Positions 25,398-34,030 of a DNA stretch of 64,000 bases are shown here, piece by piece (the stretch's first letter is position 1; the number at the start of each line of letters is the position of its first letter). Made by a program: the position numbers and the translations under genes. The notes beneath the pieces were generated by a model that ran no database searches, was not told the origin of the DNA, and saw only the letters and a list, made by a program, of their open reading frames with translations. Where the stretch lies: NCBI GenBank assembly GCA_030348385.1, contig JAUCFP010000006.1:496001-560000 (forward strand), written 5' to 3'. Source of the DNA: Cytobacillus sp. NJ13 (GTDB lineage: Bacteria > Bacillota > Bacilli > Bacillales > Cytobacillaceae).

Positions 25398-26279
25398 ATG
25401 TACTTAGTAAGCTTTTTGAAAAATCTCAAAAAGAAGAGCAATTGGGGAATCATTATTTATATGTTACTAAATTCCTTGCTTTTTTTACCATTATTTCAAT
25501 CTGGAACGAGTCTTAGAGAAACATTGTCCCTAATCTTCTTCTGTGTTTTATTTTATTTGATTTCACTTGCTGCCATGCTGTCTCCATTAGGTGAATTTAT
25601 TTTAAGACTTAGAACTGGATCAAGGCCTATTAAAAGGCGGGATTTAGAAAGAAAACTAAGACCCTTATTTGATAATGTTTATCAAAAAGCAAAAATCAAG
25701 GATCCTGCTTTACCAGGCAATATAAAGTTATTTATCCACAAGAGTCCTATTCCCAATGCTTTTGCAGTGGGCAGAAAAACTGTCTGTGTAACCCAAGGTT
25801 TGCTGGATATCCCTGAGGATGAAGTAGAAGCGATTTTAGCCCATGAATTCGGACATCTTTCACATAAGGATACAGATTTTTTATTAGCTATTACAGTCGG
25901 AAATATATTTGTTAATATTGCACTTTGGTTCATTAGGCTTGTTTGGATTATCCTTACCATTCCTTTAGGAATTGTACTTAGGATGCTATCAGAAGATCTA
26001 GGTGAAAAGTTGCATGGGGTTATCATTCAATTTCCTGTTTGGGCCTGGACAAGGTTTGGCTTGCTGTTTATTCAAGCATCTTCTCGGCAAAACGAATTTG
26101 AAGCAGATCGTTTTGCAGCAGATTTGGGCTATGGATCAGAGTTAGCTTCAGCATTAGACCGTGTTGCTGGTCAAAGTCCGGATATTGGAATATTAAAAGC
26201 GATGTATTCCACACATCCTGATACGGACGAAAGAATTGGGAGACTTCAAGATTTAGGAGCTGAATATGTAGCTTATTAA
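25398..26279 (+). CDS. HtpX-like M48 membrane metalloprotease
   Basis: 293 residues. Two hydrophobic segments near residues 17-60, the zinc motif H-E-F-G-H at 149-153 and a further membrane region around 170-200 follow the HtpX/M48B plan. The third zinc ligand is in N-E-F-E-A-D-R-F-A-A-D (Glu235). HtpX proteases degrade misfolded membrane proteins with the active site facing the cytoplasm. The N-terminal part differs from E. coli HtpX, so a specialised role is possible. AGGAGGAG supports the start. A terminator follows at 26291. Confidence 0.85.
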   Translation: MYLVSFLKNLKKKSNWGIIIYMLLNSLLFLPLFQSGTSLRETLSLIFFCVLFYLISLAAMLSPLGEFILRLRTGSRPIKRRDLERKLRPLFDNVYQKAKIKDPALPGNIKLFIHKSPIPNAFAVGRKTVCVTQGLLDIPEDEVEAILAHEFGHLSHKDTDFLLAITVGNIFVNIALWFIRLVWIILTIPLGIVLRMLSEDLGEKLHGVIIQFPVWAWTRFGLLFIQASSRQNEFEADRFAADLGYGSELASALDRVAGQSPDIGILKAMYSTHPDTDERIGRLQDLGAEYVAY

Positions 26280-26290
26280 GATATGGATAG

Positions 26291-26325
26291 AAGTTACTGA
26301 TATTTAATAATATTGGTAACTTTTT
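26291..26325 (+). terminator. Terminator between the M48 protease and the basic repeat protein
   Basis: AAGTTACT (26291-26298) and GGTAACTT (26314-26321) flank an AT-rich loop, with T6 to follow. The next gene starts within 30 bases, so either read-through or a promoter inside the protease gene must drive it. Confidence 0.55.
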
Positions 26326-26860
26326 TATGCAATTAGTAAGGGAGAAGGGTACTTTGAGCTTTTTAAGAGTAATAGAGGCTGCTATTGCTTTTTGTTTGGC
26401 TGTAAAAGAATTAGTTTCTCAAGAAATTGAAAAAATTTCTAAGCGTGAAGGGAAGGGGAGGAAGGATCAGTCAAATGACAACAAGGGACATAAATTCCCG
26501 CCAAGAAGTGAGAGTACTAAGCGGCTGAATACGGCTAATCAAAAAAATAATAAATCTAACGGGAATCAAACAAGGCCTAAAAAAAGTAAATTACCTAATA
26601 AACAGCCAAATCGACGCCTTAGTTCACGGAGTAATGGGGCTAAAAGGAGAAAAAATCGAACAAGTACATATGACAAATTAAAGAAGAATTCTAACCGAAG
26701 CAAAGGTCAAAAAGATCGTGGGAAGAACGGAGTTAATAGACAGAAAGCTAATAGGAAGAGCAGGAGCAAAAGGATTGCTGCCAATAAACATTATAGAAAA
26801 AAACAGGAGTTAGGGAAAAACAGATCATCTAACATGAAACCGTTAAGGTCCACCTTCAAT

Positions 26861-27040
26861 GGGAAGAGACAATCACCCGTAAATCGTAGGAATACGAAAG
26901 GGATTAAAAAGAAGCAGTCAGGGTCTCATGCTAATGAGAAGAGACAATCACCCGTAAATTGGAGGAATACGAAAGGGATTAAAAAGCAACAGTCAAGGTC
27001 TCATGCTAATGAGAAAAGAAAAATACCTGTAAAAGGGAAA
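26861..27040 (+). repeat. 75-base tandem repeat inside the basic protein gene
   Basis: Two nearly identical units (starting aagagacaatcacccgtaaa at 26864 and 26939) and a decayed third. Each encodes 25 residues with K-R-Q-S-P-V-N and R-N-T-K-G-I-K-K. Confidence 0.8.
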
Positions 27041-27432
27041 AACACAGGAACTTCTAAAGAAGTAATAAAACAACGAAAAAACCAGCGTAATCGCCAAAGC
27101 GGCAGAACGCGAACAAATCTAAAAAGAGAGTTTGCTAAAACCGCAGGGAATTTTTCAAAAGAAGTGGAAGGTCTTATAAGAGCCACACCAAAAATTAAAG
27201 GACGTATAAAAGAAGATTATAACAAGGTAAAGTCTACTTATAAGGATCTAAAACAAAAATTCGGCAAAATTGCGGAGAAATACAGGGAAAAAAGGCGAGA
27301 GAGAGAAGCAAAAAGAAATAAAAATGAAAGAAAACGCCAAAGCAAACCAAAAGGAAAAAAGCCTGAGGAACAGAACAAAACACTGAAGCAGTCAGAATTA
27401 AAGAAGCCGATGGCAAAAAAGAGCCCCTACTA

Positions 27433-27727
27433 AAGAAAGAGGAACCGAGCAAAGGTCAAAAGAAAGAACAACCGAGCAATGAGCAAAAGAAAGAACAACC
27501 GAGCAATGAGCAAAAGAAAGAACAACCGAGCAATGAGCAAAAGAAAGAACAACCGAGCAATGAGCAAAAGAAAAAGAACCGAGCAAGGGGCAAAAGAAAA
27601 AGAACCGAGCAATGAGCAAAAGAAAAAAGAACCGAGCAAGGAGCAAAAGAAAAAAGAACCGAGCAAGGGGCAAAAGAAAGAGCAGCCGAGCAAGGAACAA
27701 AAGAAAGAGCAGCCGAGCAAGGAACAA
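27433..27727 (+). repeat. 27-base coding tandem repeat, eleven units
   Basis: Units follow the pattern aagaaagaacaaccgagcaa plus seven variable bases. Nine are 27 bases long and two (27568-27593, 27594-27619) are 26, each one A short in the A-tract. Encoded unit: K-K-[EK]-[EQ]-P-S-x-x-Q. Confidence 0.85.
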
Positions 27728-28136
27728 AAGAGGGGCGATAAGAACCAAAAAAATACTGTCGAGAACGTAAAAAGCACAAAAAAACAGGGTGCTTCCAAAA
27801 AACAAAAACACAAAAAAAATATGGTTAAGAACGTAAAAAGTGCAAGAAATCAGATTAATTCAAAAGAACAAAAGAATAAAAAAAATATAGTCAACAACGT
27901 AAAAGGTGCAAAAAATCGAGGAGCTTCGAAAGATAAAAATAAAAAGAACAAACAAAGTTATCCTCAAAAGATACGCAATAGGAGAGCCGCTCAAAAACAT
28001 ACACAAAAAAAATCAAACAAGTTTCAGCATAGCCGACTTCGTCCAAGGACGGTTAACAGGAGAAATGTGCCTCGTCAATCTCCAGCTAGAAGTATGGGAC
28101 CTTCTCGATCTAGATAGAAAAAAAGGAGAGATAGAA

Positions 28137-29477
28137 GTGTTTACTAAAAATGAAATCGAAATTTTAGAAGGAATGCGATTAGAAAATCAATATAGATTAA
28201 ATACTCCACAAGAAAAAATACAATTCATCGGGAATCAACAGCAGATTCCGCTTCCTAAAAGCGTTTTGGAAAAACATTTATTATTTATCGGCGGTATTGG
28301 AACAGGAAAGACGAATGCTATGTTTCAATTGGTCGACCAATTAGTGAATCATCTAAATGACGATGATGTCATGGTCATTTTTGATACGAAAGGAGACTTT
28401 TATAACGAGTTTTATCGGGAAGGAGTGGATGTTGTAATCAGTAATGATGCAACCTCTACTCACTATTGGAACATGCTTCAAGAAGCGCTTCTAGATGGAG
28501 AAGAAGATGTGGAAACTGCGATAAGAGAAATGGCAACGGCTTTATTCGATATAAAGATTAAAAATAGTGGAGGCAATTCTTTTTTCCCTGCAGCGGCACG
28601 AGATGTATTAATCGGAATCATGAAGTTTTTAGTAAGGATCCATGAAAATAGCGGTACAGTAGATATTCATGACGAGGAATACTTCAATATTATTAGCAAT
28701 GAATGTCTCAGCGGCTATATTCAGTCCGTTCAGATTCAAGATTTAAACGAGGAGTTCCAAGAACACGAAGACTTAAAAGCATTGAACGATATGATTTCGA
28801 GAAAAAGCATGGGGCAGGCTTTAGGAGTAATGTCCGATTTGAGGCAAGTCTGCAGCGAAGTATTTATTGGGAATTTTAAAAAAGACGGTGATTTTTCAAT
28901 TCGGGAGTTTATCCGAAACAAAGGCGGCAAAATCTTATTCATTGAGTACGATATTTCCATTGGCAGTGTGTTAGGTCCCATTTATAAGCTGCTGTTTGAC
29001 CTAGCTATTAAAGAGGCACTGTCCCGTAAAAAAAGCGAGGGAAATGTGTATTTCATTATTGATGAGTTTAAGCTGTTACCTAACCTTTATCATATCGAAA
29101 GCGGCATTAACTTTGGCCGAAGCCTTGGAGCAAAATTTATCATTGCCATGCAAAACGTGGAGCAGATCCGGGATCCAAAGAATTATGGCAATGAATTGGC
29201 CAATAGTATTTTATCTGGAATAAGTACGACCGTATCCTTTCGAGTGACCGATCCTGCTACCAGAGATTTTATTAAAGGACTATTTGGCACCCAAACAAGA
29301 AAAATATTACATCACAACACCTCATTCCATAATGCAGAGCATATTGTTACTGGGAATGTTGTGGAGGACTGGGACATTATGAATTTAGCCATTGGAGAAG
29401 GAATTGTAGCCTTACCAGGTCAAAACCCGATTAAATTTCAATTTAATGAATATATAAAGGAGAGGACCCATGAGTAA
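28137..29477 (+). CDS. VirD4/TraG- or HerA-like ATPase
   Basis: 446 residues from the GTG at 28137, which has GGAGAG 7 bases upstream; the longer frame to 27906 overlaps the repeat gene and is not needed. Walker A is G-I-G-T-G-K-T at 53-59, Walker B ends in I-I-D-E-F (Asp309, Glu310), and an S-A/M-Q-N segment follows, as in hexameric conjugative coupling and DNA-pump ATPases. There is no membrane anchor. It should act as a ring motor on DNA or possibly protein. The stop overlaps the next gene by 8 bases. Relaxase and type IV secretion genes are not nearby, so conjugation is unlikely to be its sole role. Confidence 0.78.
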   Translation: MFTKNEIEILEGMRLENQYRLNTPQEKIQFIGNQQQIPLPKSVLEKHLLFIGGIGTGKTNAMFQLVDQLVNHLNDDDVMVIFDTKGDFYNEFYREGVDVVISNDATSTHYWNMLQEALLDGEEDVETAIREMATALFDIKIKNSGGNSFFPAAARDVLIGIMKFLVRIHENSGTVDIHDEEYFNIISNECLSGYIQSVQIQDLNEEFQEHEDLKALNDMISRKSMGQALGVMSDLRQVCSEVFIGNFKKDGDFSIREFIRNKGGKILFIEYDISIGSVLGPIYKLLFDLAIKEALSRKKSEGNVYFIIDEFKLLPNLYHIESGINFGRSLGAKFIIAMQNVEQIRDPKNYGNELANSILSGISTTVSFRVTDPATRDFIKGLFGTQTRKILHHNTSFHNAEHIVTGNVVEDWDIMNLAIGEGIVALPGQNPIKFQFNEYIKERTHE

Positions 29478-30741
29478 TTTACCATCATTTAATCATGATC
29501 ATAATCCATTAATGCAATTTATCGGAGGCTATTTAACTACTGCTCAAACACAGGAGAATACGAATAAACTGATTGGAAATGTTTTAATGTCAGGGGTTCC
29601 GAACGAAGGTCAAGCCCTCTTTATTAAAAACCTGCTTCTTCAATCTTTAATGGAAAATAAATCGATTGTGATCTTTACGAATAAAGATTCCCTATTAAAT
29701 AATAGTTTAACTGCCTTTCAACAAGAAATGACGGGGCAAAAAAAAATTTGGAATCTTGATTTTTCTAATTTTTCAAAATCCGATACTATTAATCCATTTT
29801 CAAATTTGGCGGTTACGGAAATAAAAGATTTGATTATGGATATTCTTAAACAACAGCGACCTATGAATGAAACAGAATCTATCAATATTGGGCGGTATGT
29901 AAATATGATCATTAAAGCACTTATGTCATCTAATCAATCCATAAAGCTAAATGAGTTAATTGATTACGGTGATCATAGGGTTGCAGCAAATCTAATCATG
30001 GAATCGGGGCTGCCAGAAGGAGAGAGGCAGCGGACTCAAAGATTTATCAAGTCTTTTGAGTTTGTGGTACTTTATGAAACGTATTTCGATTTAATTAATG
30101 AGAAGGGCTTAGGAGATATTTTTTCAGGTGAAGAAAATATTGAGGATATACTCAATTCCGGAAACATCCTTGTAATAACGGTTGAACAGTCGATCAATAA
30201 AGAATCAAGCGAAGCCACGATTCAACTGTTAATGAAGCTATTATTAAAGAATTTTAGTAATAGGAAAATAGATGACGGAGCTTTATTCGTTTTTGATGGC
30301 ATTCGTATGCAAAATATGGATTTATTCAATAACATCCTTCAGCTAAACCAAACTAATAATGTAAGCAGTGTGTTTACAGTTGAAGATGTTTCGGAACAAA
30401 TTAAACTGAGTGGGAATCAATTCATTGATAAATGTAAAACCTTTGCTATTTTTACCCAAAGTTCAAATGCAAATTGTCAGTATTGGTCTGATTTTTGCGG
30501 TTACCATGAAAGTACCCAAGTATCATGGGGGTATAGTCCAAACTCAAATGAAACCGGTAAAGGAAAAGGTGGGTTTGGATCTCAAGGTGTAGTGGAAAGA
30601 CAGGAATATAGAGTGACGAATATGGGAACTAGTAAACAAGTAAAGCCAATATATAGACCAGAAGTTTTTCGCGCTTTAAAAGCAAAAGAACTCATTCTCT
30701 TCTCCAAAACTGTGAACAAAAAAAGAAAGCTCAGCTTATAA
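29470..30741 (+). CDS. Degenerate partner of the VirD4/HerA-like ATPase
   Basis: 423 residues, same overall plan as the ATPase before it but with catalytic positions lost. The Walker A region reads G-V-P-N-E-G-Q (42-48) in place of G-x-x-G-x-G-K-T, and the Walker B-like strand A-L-F-V-F-D-G lacks the glutamate. The C-terminal third is diverged and rich in Ser, Asn and Gly. ATGAGTAA overlap with the ATPase gene indicates coupled synthesis, so the two may form a mixed complex with one active and one structural subunit. This pairing is read from the sequence; the complex is inferred. A strong terminator follows. Confidence 0.65.
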   Translation: MSNLPSFNHDHNPLMQFIGGYLTTAQTQENTNKLIGNVLMSGVPNEGQALFIKNLLLQSLMENKSIVIFTNKDSLLNNSLTAFQQEMTGQKKIWNLDFSNFSKSDTINPFSNLAVTEIKDLIMDILKQQRPMNETESINIGRYVNMIIKALMSSNQSIKLNELIDYGDHRVAANLIMESGLPEGERQRTQRFIKSFEFVVLYETYFDLINEKGLGDIFSGEENIEDILNSGNILVITVEQSINKESSEATIQLLMKLLLKNFSNRKIDDGALFVFDGIRMQNMDLFNNILQLNQTNNVSSVFTVEDVSEQIKLSGNQFIDKCKTFAIFTQSSNANCQYWSDFCGYHESTQVSWGYSPNSNETGKGKGGFGSQGVVERQEYRVTNMGTSKQVKPIYRPEVFRALKAKELILFSKTVNKKRKLSL

Positions 30742-30756
30742 CAGGTGTGGCAATGG

Positions 30757-30790
30757 AGTCAAGGCGATTTGATGGCCTTGACTATTTTTT
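30757..30790 (+). terminator. Intrinsic terminator of the ATPase pair
   Basis: AGTCAAGGC (30757-30765), loop, GCCTTGACT (30775-30783), T6 at 30785-30790. Confidence 0.85.
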
Positions 30791-30851
30791 GATTTAAGGA
30801 ATTTTTTTACAAAAGAAAAAGACAGCCCGCAAAAAGTCAACTTACATTATC

Positions 30852-31058
30852 TATTTAGGATAGCTTTACCGGTTTCTTTATTGGAAAAGGCAGTTCCAAA
30901 AACTATCAAGTCCTAATATACGGAGAAGATAGTACAAAGCTTATTCTTAATAAAACTAAAAGGTTGGTAACCAACCCAATAAAGAGTTATATCCGTCGTT
31001 CAAAATCCAAGCCGTTAAGCGAGGCAACCATACAAAGGTTTTGGGTCCTTAAACATTG
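30852..31058 (+). other. Coding-like frame without a start
   Basis: Between the terminator and the next minus-strand gene a frame reads G-K-G-S-S-K-N-Y-Q-V-L-I-Y-G-E-D-S, then T-K-R-L-V-T-N-P-I-K-S-Y, to a stop near 31058. Composition looks coding, but a stop lies just upstream and no start with a ribosome site is present. It may be the tail of a lost gene. The rest of 30791-31122 shows nothing. Confidence 0.25.
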
Positions 31059-31091
31059 ATATACAAATATATTATTTTGTTTTTTATTAAA

Positions 31092-31113
31092 AAAGATGCC
31101 CATGGGCATCTTT
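31092..31113 (-). terminator. Terminator of the 128-residue membrane protein gene
   Basis: AAAGATGCCC/GGGCATCTTT palindrome with an A-run on its left, giving a U-run for the minus-strand transcript, 10 bases after the stop. Confidence 0.75.
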
Positions 31114-31122
31114 ATCAGCAAA

Positions 31123-31509
31123 CTATTTCAAGCCAAGCCAACTAAACAGAGAATCTCTTAAAGCGGTATTTGACAAGAGTCCAAGAAAAGAGACAATTGC
31201 TGTAACTAGTACGATAACAATTTGGTTACGTTTTTTCGCTGATTTTACTGCGGCAGAAGCAGATTTTTCTGTAGAAAAACTGTCATGTAAATTAATCAAT
31301 AGGTTGTTATAATCAATGAAAATTTCATGAAGTTTTTGAAGTTCTTCAGAATTACCCTTCAGACTGGTAATAAAACCAGCGTGCTTATTTGTTAGTTCCT
31401 GCAGTAACTCATGGATATTGCTTCCTTTCTCCCCCGCTTTAAAAAGAACGAAATTCCCTTGTTTTCTAAACTCTACTACAAGCAGGTCCTTAGCTTTAGG
31501 CTTAGGCAT
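31123..31509 (-). CDS. Tail-anchored membrane protein of unknown function
   Basis: 128 residues: an N-terminal cytoplasmic part with a predicted helical region (about 30-85), a Lys/Ala-rich stretch and one membrane helix near the C-terminus (about 97-113), then a short tail. The ribosome site GGGAGGA is ideal. No family recognised. An unusually long inverted repeat (31583-31647) sits 75-140 bases upstream of the start, as for the next gene. Confidence 0.6.
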   Translation of the reverse strand: MPKPKAKDLLVVEFRKQGNFVLFKAGEKGSNIHELLQELTNKHAGFITSLKGNSEELQKLHEIFIDYNNLLINLHDSFSTEKSASAAVKSAKKRNQIVIVLVTAIVSFLGLLSNTALRDSLFSWLGLK

Positions 31510-31582
31510 GAAGAGTCCTCCCTCATAAATAATTGCCTAGACTTCCCACTTGTGCAAGTAGCTAGGTACTACTAAACACAAT

Positions 31583-31647
31583 AATTCTGGCCCCTCCTCC
31601 GTATTTACACCAATCGAGATTAATGTAAATACGGAGGGCGGCAGAAT
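31583..31647. repeat. Long inverted repeat upstream of a small membrane gene
   Basis: Perfect 14-base arms CCTCCGTATTTACA (31596-31609) and TGTAAATACGGAGG (31624-31637), extended by ATTCTG/CAGAAT. It resembles the hairpin at 32194-32253 in position and pyrimidine-rich left arm. The remaining bases of 31510-31939 are AT-rich and show no gene. Confidence 0.6.
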
Positions 31648-31939
31648 CATGGGAACTAAAGGAGGAATGAATTGCTGACCATTAAATTATACATTAAGAA
31701 CACAAAATAATTCAAATTTTTTTAATTTTATAAAAGGACAAAAATATGGTATTTGTACCTGTTGAGGTAGAAAGATCATTATAATGTTTTTGAATAGGTA
31801 ATTTCAATAAGATATGTAGTATTTGTATCGAGGGAAAAGCCCTAGAACATTATATTTTTTTGTTTATCGGATGTGAAATTTCATATTTGGGGGATAAAAA
31901 ATAGGCTTAAAGAATAATCTTTAAACCTACTTAGAATGT

Positions 31940-32128
31940 CTAACTACTTTTTTTCTTGAAGGTGAAATACAATCCAATACCAGTAATAACATATGCAACA
32001 ATTGGTTTCAATCGCGAATCTTGTGAATTCCAGTCGTTTACAACGGCCGACTCAATACGATCTGATAACAACCACAATGTCACAAATGCTACTATTACTA
32101 AAAGTAATAAGTTTTTAGATTTTTTCAT
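31940..32128 (-). CDS. Small two-helix membrane protein
   Basis: 62 residues from the ATG at 32128, which follows AAAGGAGTG; an upstream in-frame start lacks a site. Lys-rich start, a hydrophobic helix (about 5-22), a polar loop (D-W-N-S-Q-D-S-R) and a second helix (about 40-56) ending Lys-Lys-Lys-Ser-Ser. No family is recognised. A long inverted repeat lies 66-125 bases upstream. Confidence 0.55.
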   Translation of the reverse strand: MKKSKNLLLLVIVAFVTLWLLSDRIESAVVNDWNSQDSRLKPIVAYVITGIGLYFTFKKKSS

Positions 32129-32193
32129 CTTCGCACTCCTTTCTATAACTGACATTAACAGACAGATGCAACATAGCGACCGTCATTATAATG

Positions 32194-32253
32194 ATCTTCC
32201 ACTCCTCCCGTATACCTACCTCAAATAAGATAAGCATACGGGAGTCGGAAGAT
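32194..32253. repeat. Long inverted repeat upstream of the 62-residue gene
   Basis: ATCTTCC plus CTCC and CCCGTAT on the left pair with ATACGGGAG and GGAAGAT on the right, with small bulges. See the related structure at 31583. Confidence 0.55.
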
Positions 32254-32930
32254 AATTCAGCTATAAGAAAGGAGGGTAGTTAGAACATTCTTAAAATTAA
32301 AATACCATATATTCGGAATTTTGTAAATTATTATTTAAATAATTGTTGCATTACAACTTGGCCATTTTATATTCCCAAATTTTTATAAAGGTAAGAATGT
32401 CACCATCTGTTTTAGTTCTATGGGCGTTAACTTATCTCGACTAAGGTTAATGTTAAATGGTATCAGGCACTTGATGCAATATGGGGGAAACGCCGAGTTA
32501 GTGAGGAATCTTAATTACCCTTTATACACCTTGACTATTCTTGTTAAAGGGCAGCTAGAGAATGATCTGGCTTATATTTTTTGTAAAGCTACTCAATCGG
32601 TGCTTGTACTTAAGTGAACGGGTGCTTTAGTGGAAGAAGAATTAATTGATTTTAGGACTTTATAATAGTTATTCCATTAACGGCCGCTATCCTTGAATAA
32701 GGATAAGCGCTTATTTTTCCTTAAAGGGCAAGATTGTTTAGTAAGTACTATTGATTAAACTATTAGAAGGTAAATTTGTCGATTAATGGCGATGAACCTT
32801 TAATATAAATAGAGGTGCAGTTTATTATTGAAAAATCCGCATTCATCCTCTTTCAAATGCTCATACATCTAAAATAGTAATAGAATAAGATGTAATCATA
32901 GTAATAAAATTTTTCGAAGGAGGAGTATAA
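32254..32930. other. Intergenic region with repeats, no gene supported
   Basis: A family D repeat lies at about 32600-32640 and a family A hairpin at 32678-32747. A 65-codon frame at 32420-32617 has no good ribosome site and overlaps the repeat zone, so it is not called. Confidence 0.45.
32678..32747. repeat. Dispersed hairpin repeat, family A
   Basis: CGGCCGCTATCCTTGAATAA with GGATAAGCGCTTATTTTTCC and the family tail aaagggcaagattgttta. Confidence 0.6.
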
Positions 32931-33491
32931 ATGGGCATAAACTGCCATTGTAAGCGTAAACCATGTTGTTGCTCAAATAATAAGATTAGGAATGTTTCAA
33001 ACCCAACTAACAATCTGACGTTTAATAATACAGTTCAAGGCGGACAAAATACATCGTTTTCAACAGCTTTTGGAAACTTTTTTAGAAGCCCTGAAAATAT
33101 TATTCTAGAATCTAACCAAGCCATGGAATGGACAAATACTGGCGCATCATCGGGTGGTGTATTTTTAAGTTCCCCCACACAAATCCATGTAACACAAGCC
33201 GGATTCTATTATGTTGAATACACAGTATCTGTATTTATGGCAACTGAACGACCGGATGCAGCTTTCGTAGGTATATTCATAAATAATACAGAAGTACCTA
33301 ATCGACAATCTAGAGGCTTAATTTTCAACGGTGAACCCGATAGATTCGAATGCACAAATGTTACTCTAGGAAGTATATTCTTTATTCCAGAAAATGCATT
33401 GGTTGAATTAAGAAATATTGGTCCGCAATTACAAACATGTGGCGATAATGGAGTGGCTAGTTCAGTAAGCCTGATTAAATTATCCTCCTAA
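32931..33491 (+). CDS. Probable spore-surface (exosporium-type) jelly-roll protein
   Basis: 186 residues. The N-terminus is Cys-rich (C-H-C-K-R-K-P-C-C-C), followed by an Asn/Thr-rich linker and a C1q/TNF-like beta domain of about 125 residues (G-F-Y-Y-V-E-Y-T-V-S-V, then I-F-I-N-N-T-E-V-P). Such C-terminal domains occur in BclA-type exosporium glycoproteins and ExsF/BxpB relatives, which trimerise on the spore surface. No collagen repeat is present here, so it would be a short form. AAGGAGGAG supports the ATG. Function is inferred from fold alone. Confidence 0.6.
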   Translation: MGINCHCKRKPCCCSNNKIRNVSNPTNNLTFNNTVQGGQNTSFSTAFGNFFRSPENIILESNQAMEWTNTGASSGGVFLSSPTQIHVTQAGFYYVEYTVSVFMATERPDAAFVGIFINNTEVPNRQSRGLIFNGEPDRFECTNVTLGSIFFIPENALVELRNIGPQLQTCGDNGVASSVSLIKLSS

Positions 33492-34030
33492 TATAGAATA
33501 TGGAATACTAGTCATTCTTCAAATTATAATTAAGTTGTTTTTACCTTAGTACCTTTTAAATTATACATGGCATGACATGATCAAGACATAAGTCAAAATG
33601 TCTCCTAACATAAATGATTCAAGGCACATTCTCTATCATTAACTTCTAAATATGGCCAACTATTTTTTAAGGCCTTATTTTTGGCAAAAGTGGAGGGAGT
33701 TAGAGGGCAAGCACTTTACAGATGTAATAAAGTTTTCTATTATTCCATTAAACTAAGCTCGTAAAGGTTTAACACTTTAATTATCGGGCGCTTTCCTGAA
33801 ATAGAGGTTCAGCGTTTATTTTCATTTAGGGCGCTTTTCAGTGTCCTTTTTCTTGTATTACAAGGGTTTTTGCCCGCGATTGTTGAGTAACCTAAATGGA
33901 GAATTAAGCCAAAATTAGTAAGAGGTTGTGAAGAAATGTACTTAAAATAACGGGGCAAGTTAGTCGAAGAAGGAATTTGTATTTTCTTCCAGAATATATT
34001 TATTCAATAATATAAAGGGGGAAAAAATAA
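33492..34030. other. Intergenic region with repeats, no gene seen
   Basis: Holds a family A hairpin at 33783-33830 and a family D repeat at 33926-33963. The fragment gcgattgttgagtaac (about 33875) has a counterpart near 22171. Confidence 0.45.
33783..33830. repeat. Dispersed hairpin repeat, family A
   Basis: ATCGGGCGCTTTCCTGAAAT and GTTCAGCGTTTATTTTC arms, more diverged than other copies. Confidence 0.5.

Larger units (their letters stand above)
26354..28117 (+). pseudogene. Very basic Lys/Arg/Gln-rich repeat protein, interrupted by three one-base shifts
   Basis: The TTG at 26354 (GGAGAAGGG before it) opens a short amphipathic helix (S-F-L-R-V-I-E-A-A-I-A-F). A long disordered tract of Lys, Arg, Asn, Gln and Ser follows. 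A 75-base repeat occupies 26861-27040 and eleven roughly 27-base units (K-K-E-Q-P-S-N-E-Q type) occupy 27433-27727. As written, a stop at 27431 ends a 360-residue product and the same frame is open again to 28117. Adding one A in the A6 tract at 27415 and one A in each of the two 26-base units (27568, 27594) restores one protein of about 588 residues. No family is recognised; strong positive charge suggests binding to nucleic acid or acidic polymers. Confidence 0.6.

Noticed and set aside
27433..27727. Regular tandem repeat resembling a CRISPR array
   Set aside because: Units follow each other without unique spacers and are in-frame protein-coding.
27398..27813. Three overlapping minus-strand frames of 107-137 codons rich in Phe, Leu, Cys and Ser
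   Set aside because: They are the complement of the AG-rich coding repeats at 27433-27727. They have no ribosome site, and their apparent hydrophobicity comes from the TTC/CTT complement of AAG/GAA codons.
27906..28136. N-terminal extension of the VirD4/HerA-like ATPase
   Set aside because: It overlaps the basic repeat protein in another frame, and a GTG with a good ribosome site exists at 28137.
32420..32617. 65-codon plus-strand frame
   Set aside because: No ribosome site, no recognisable pattern, and it sits among dispersed repeats.
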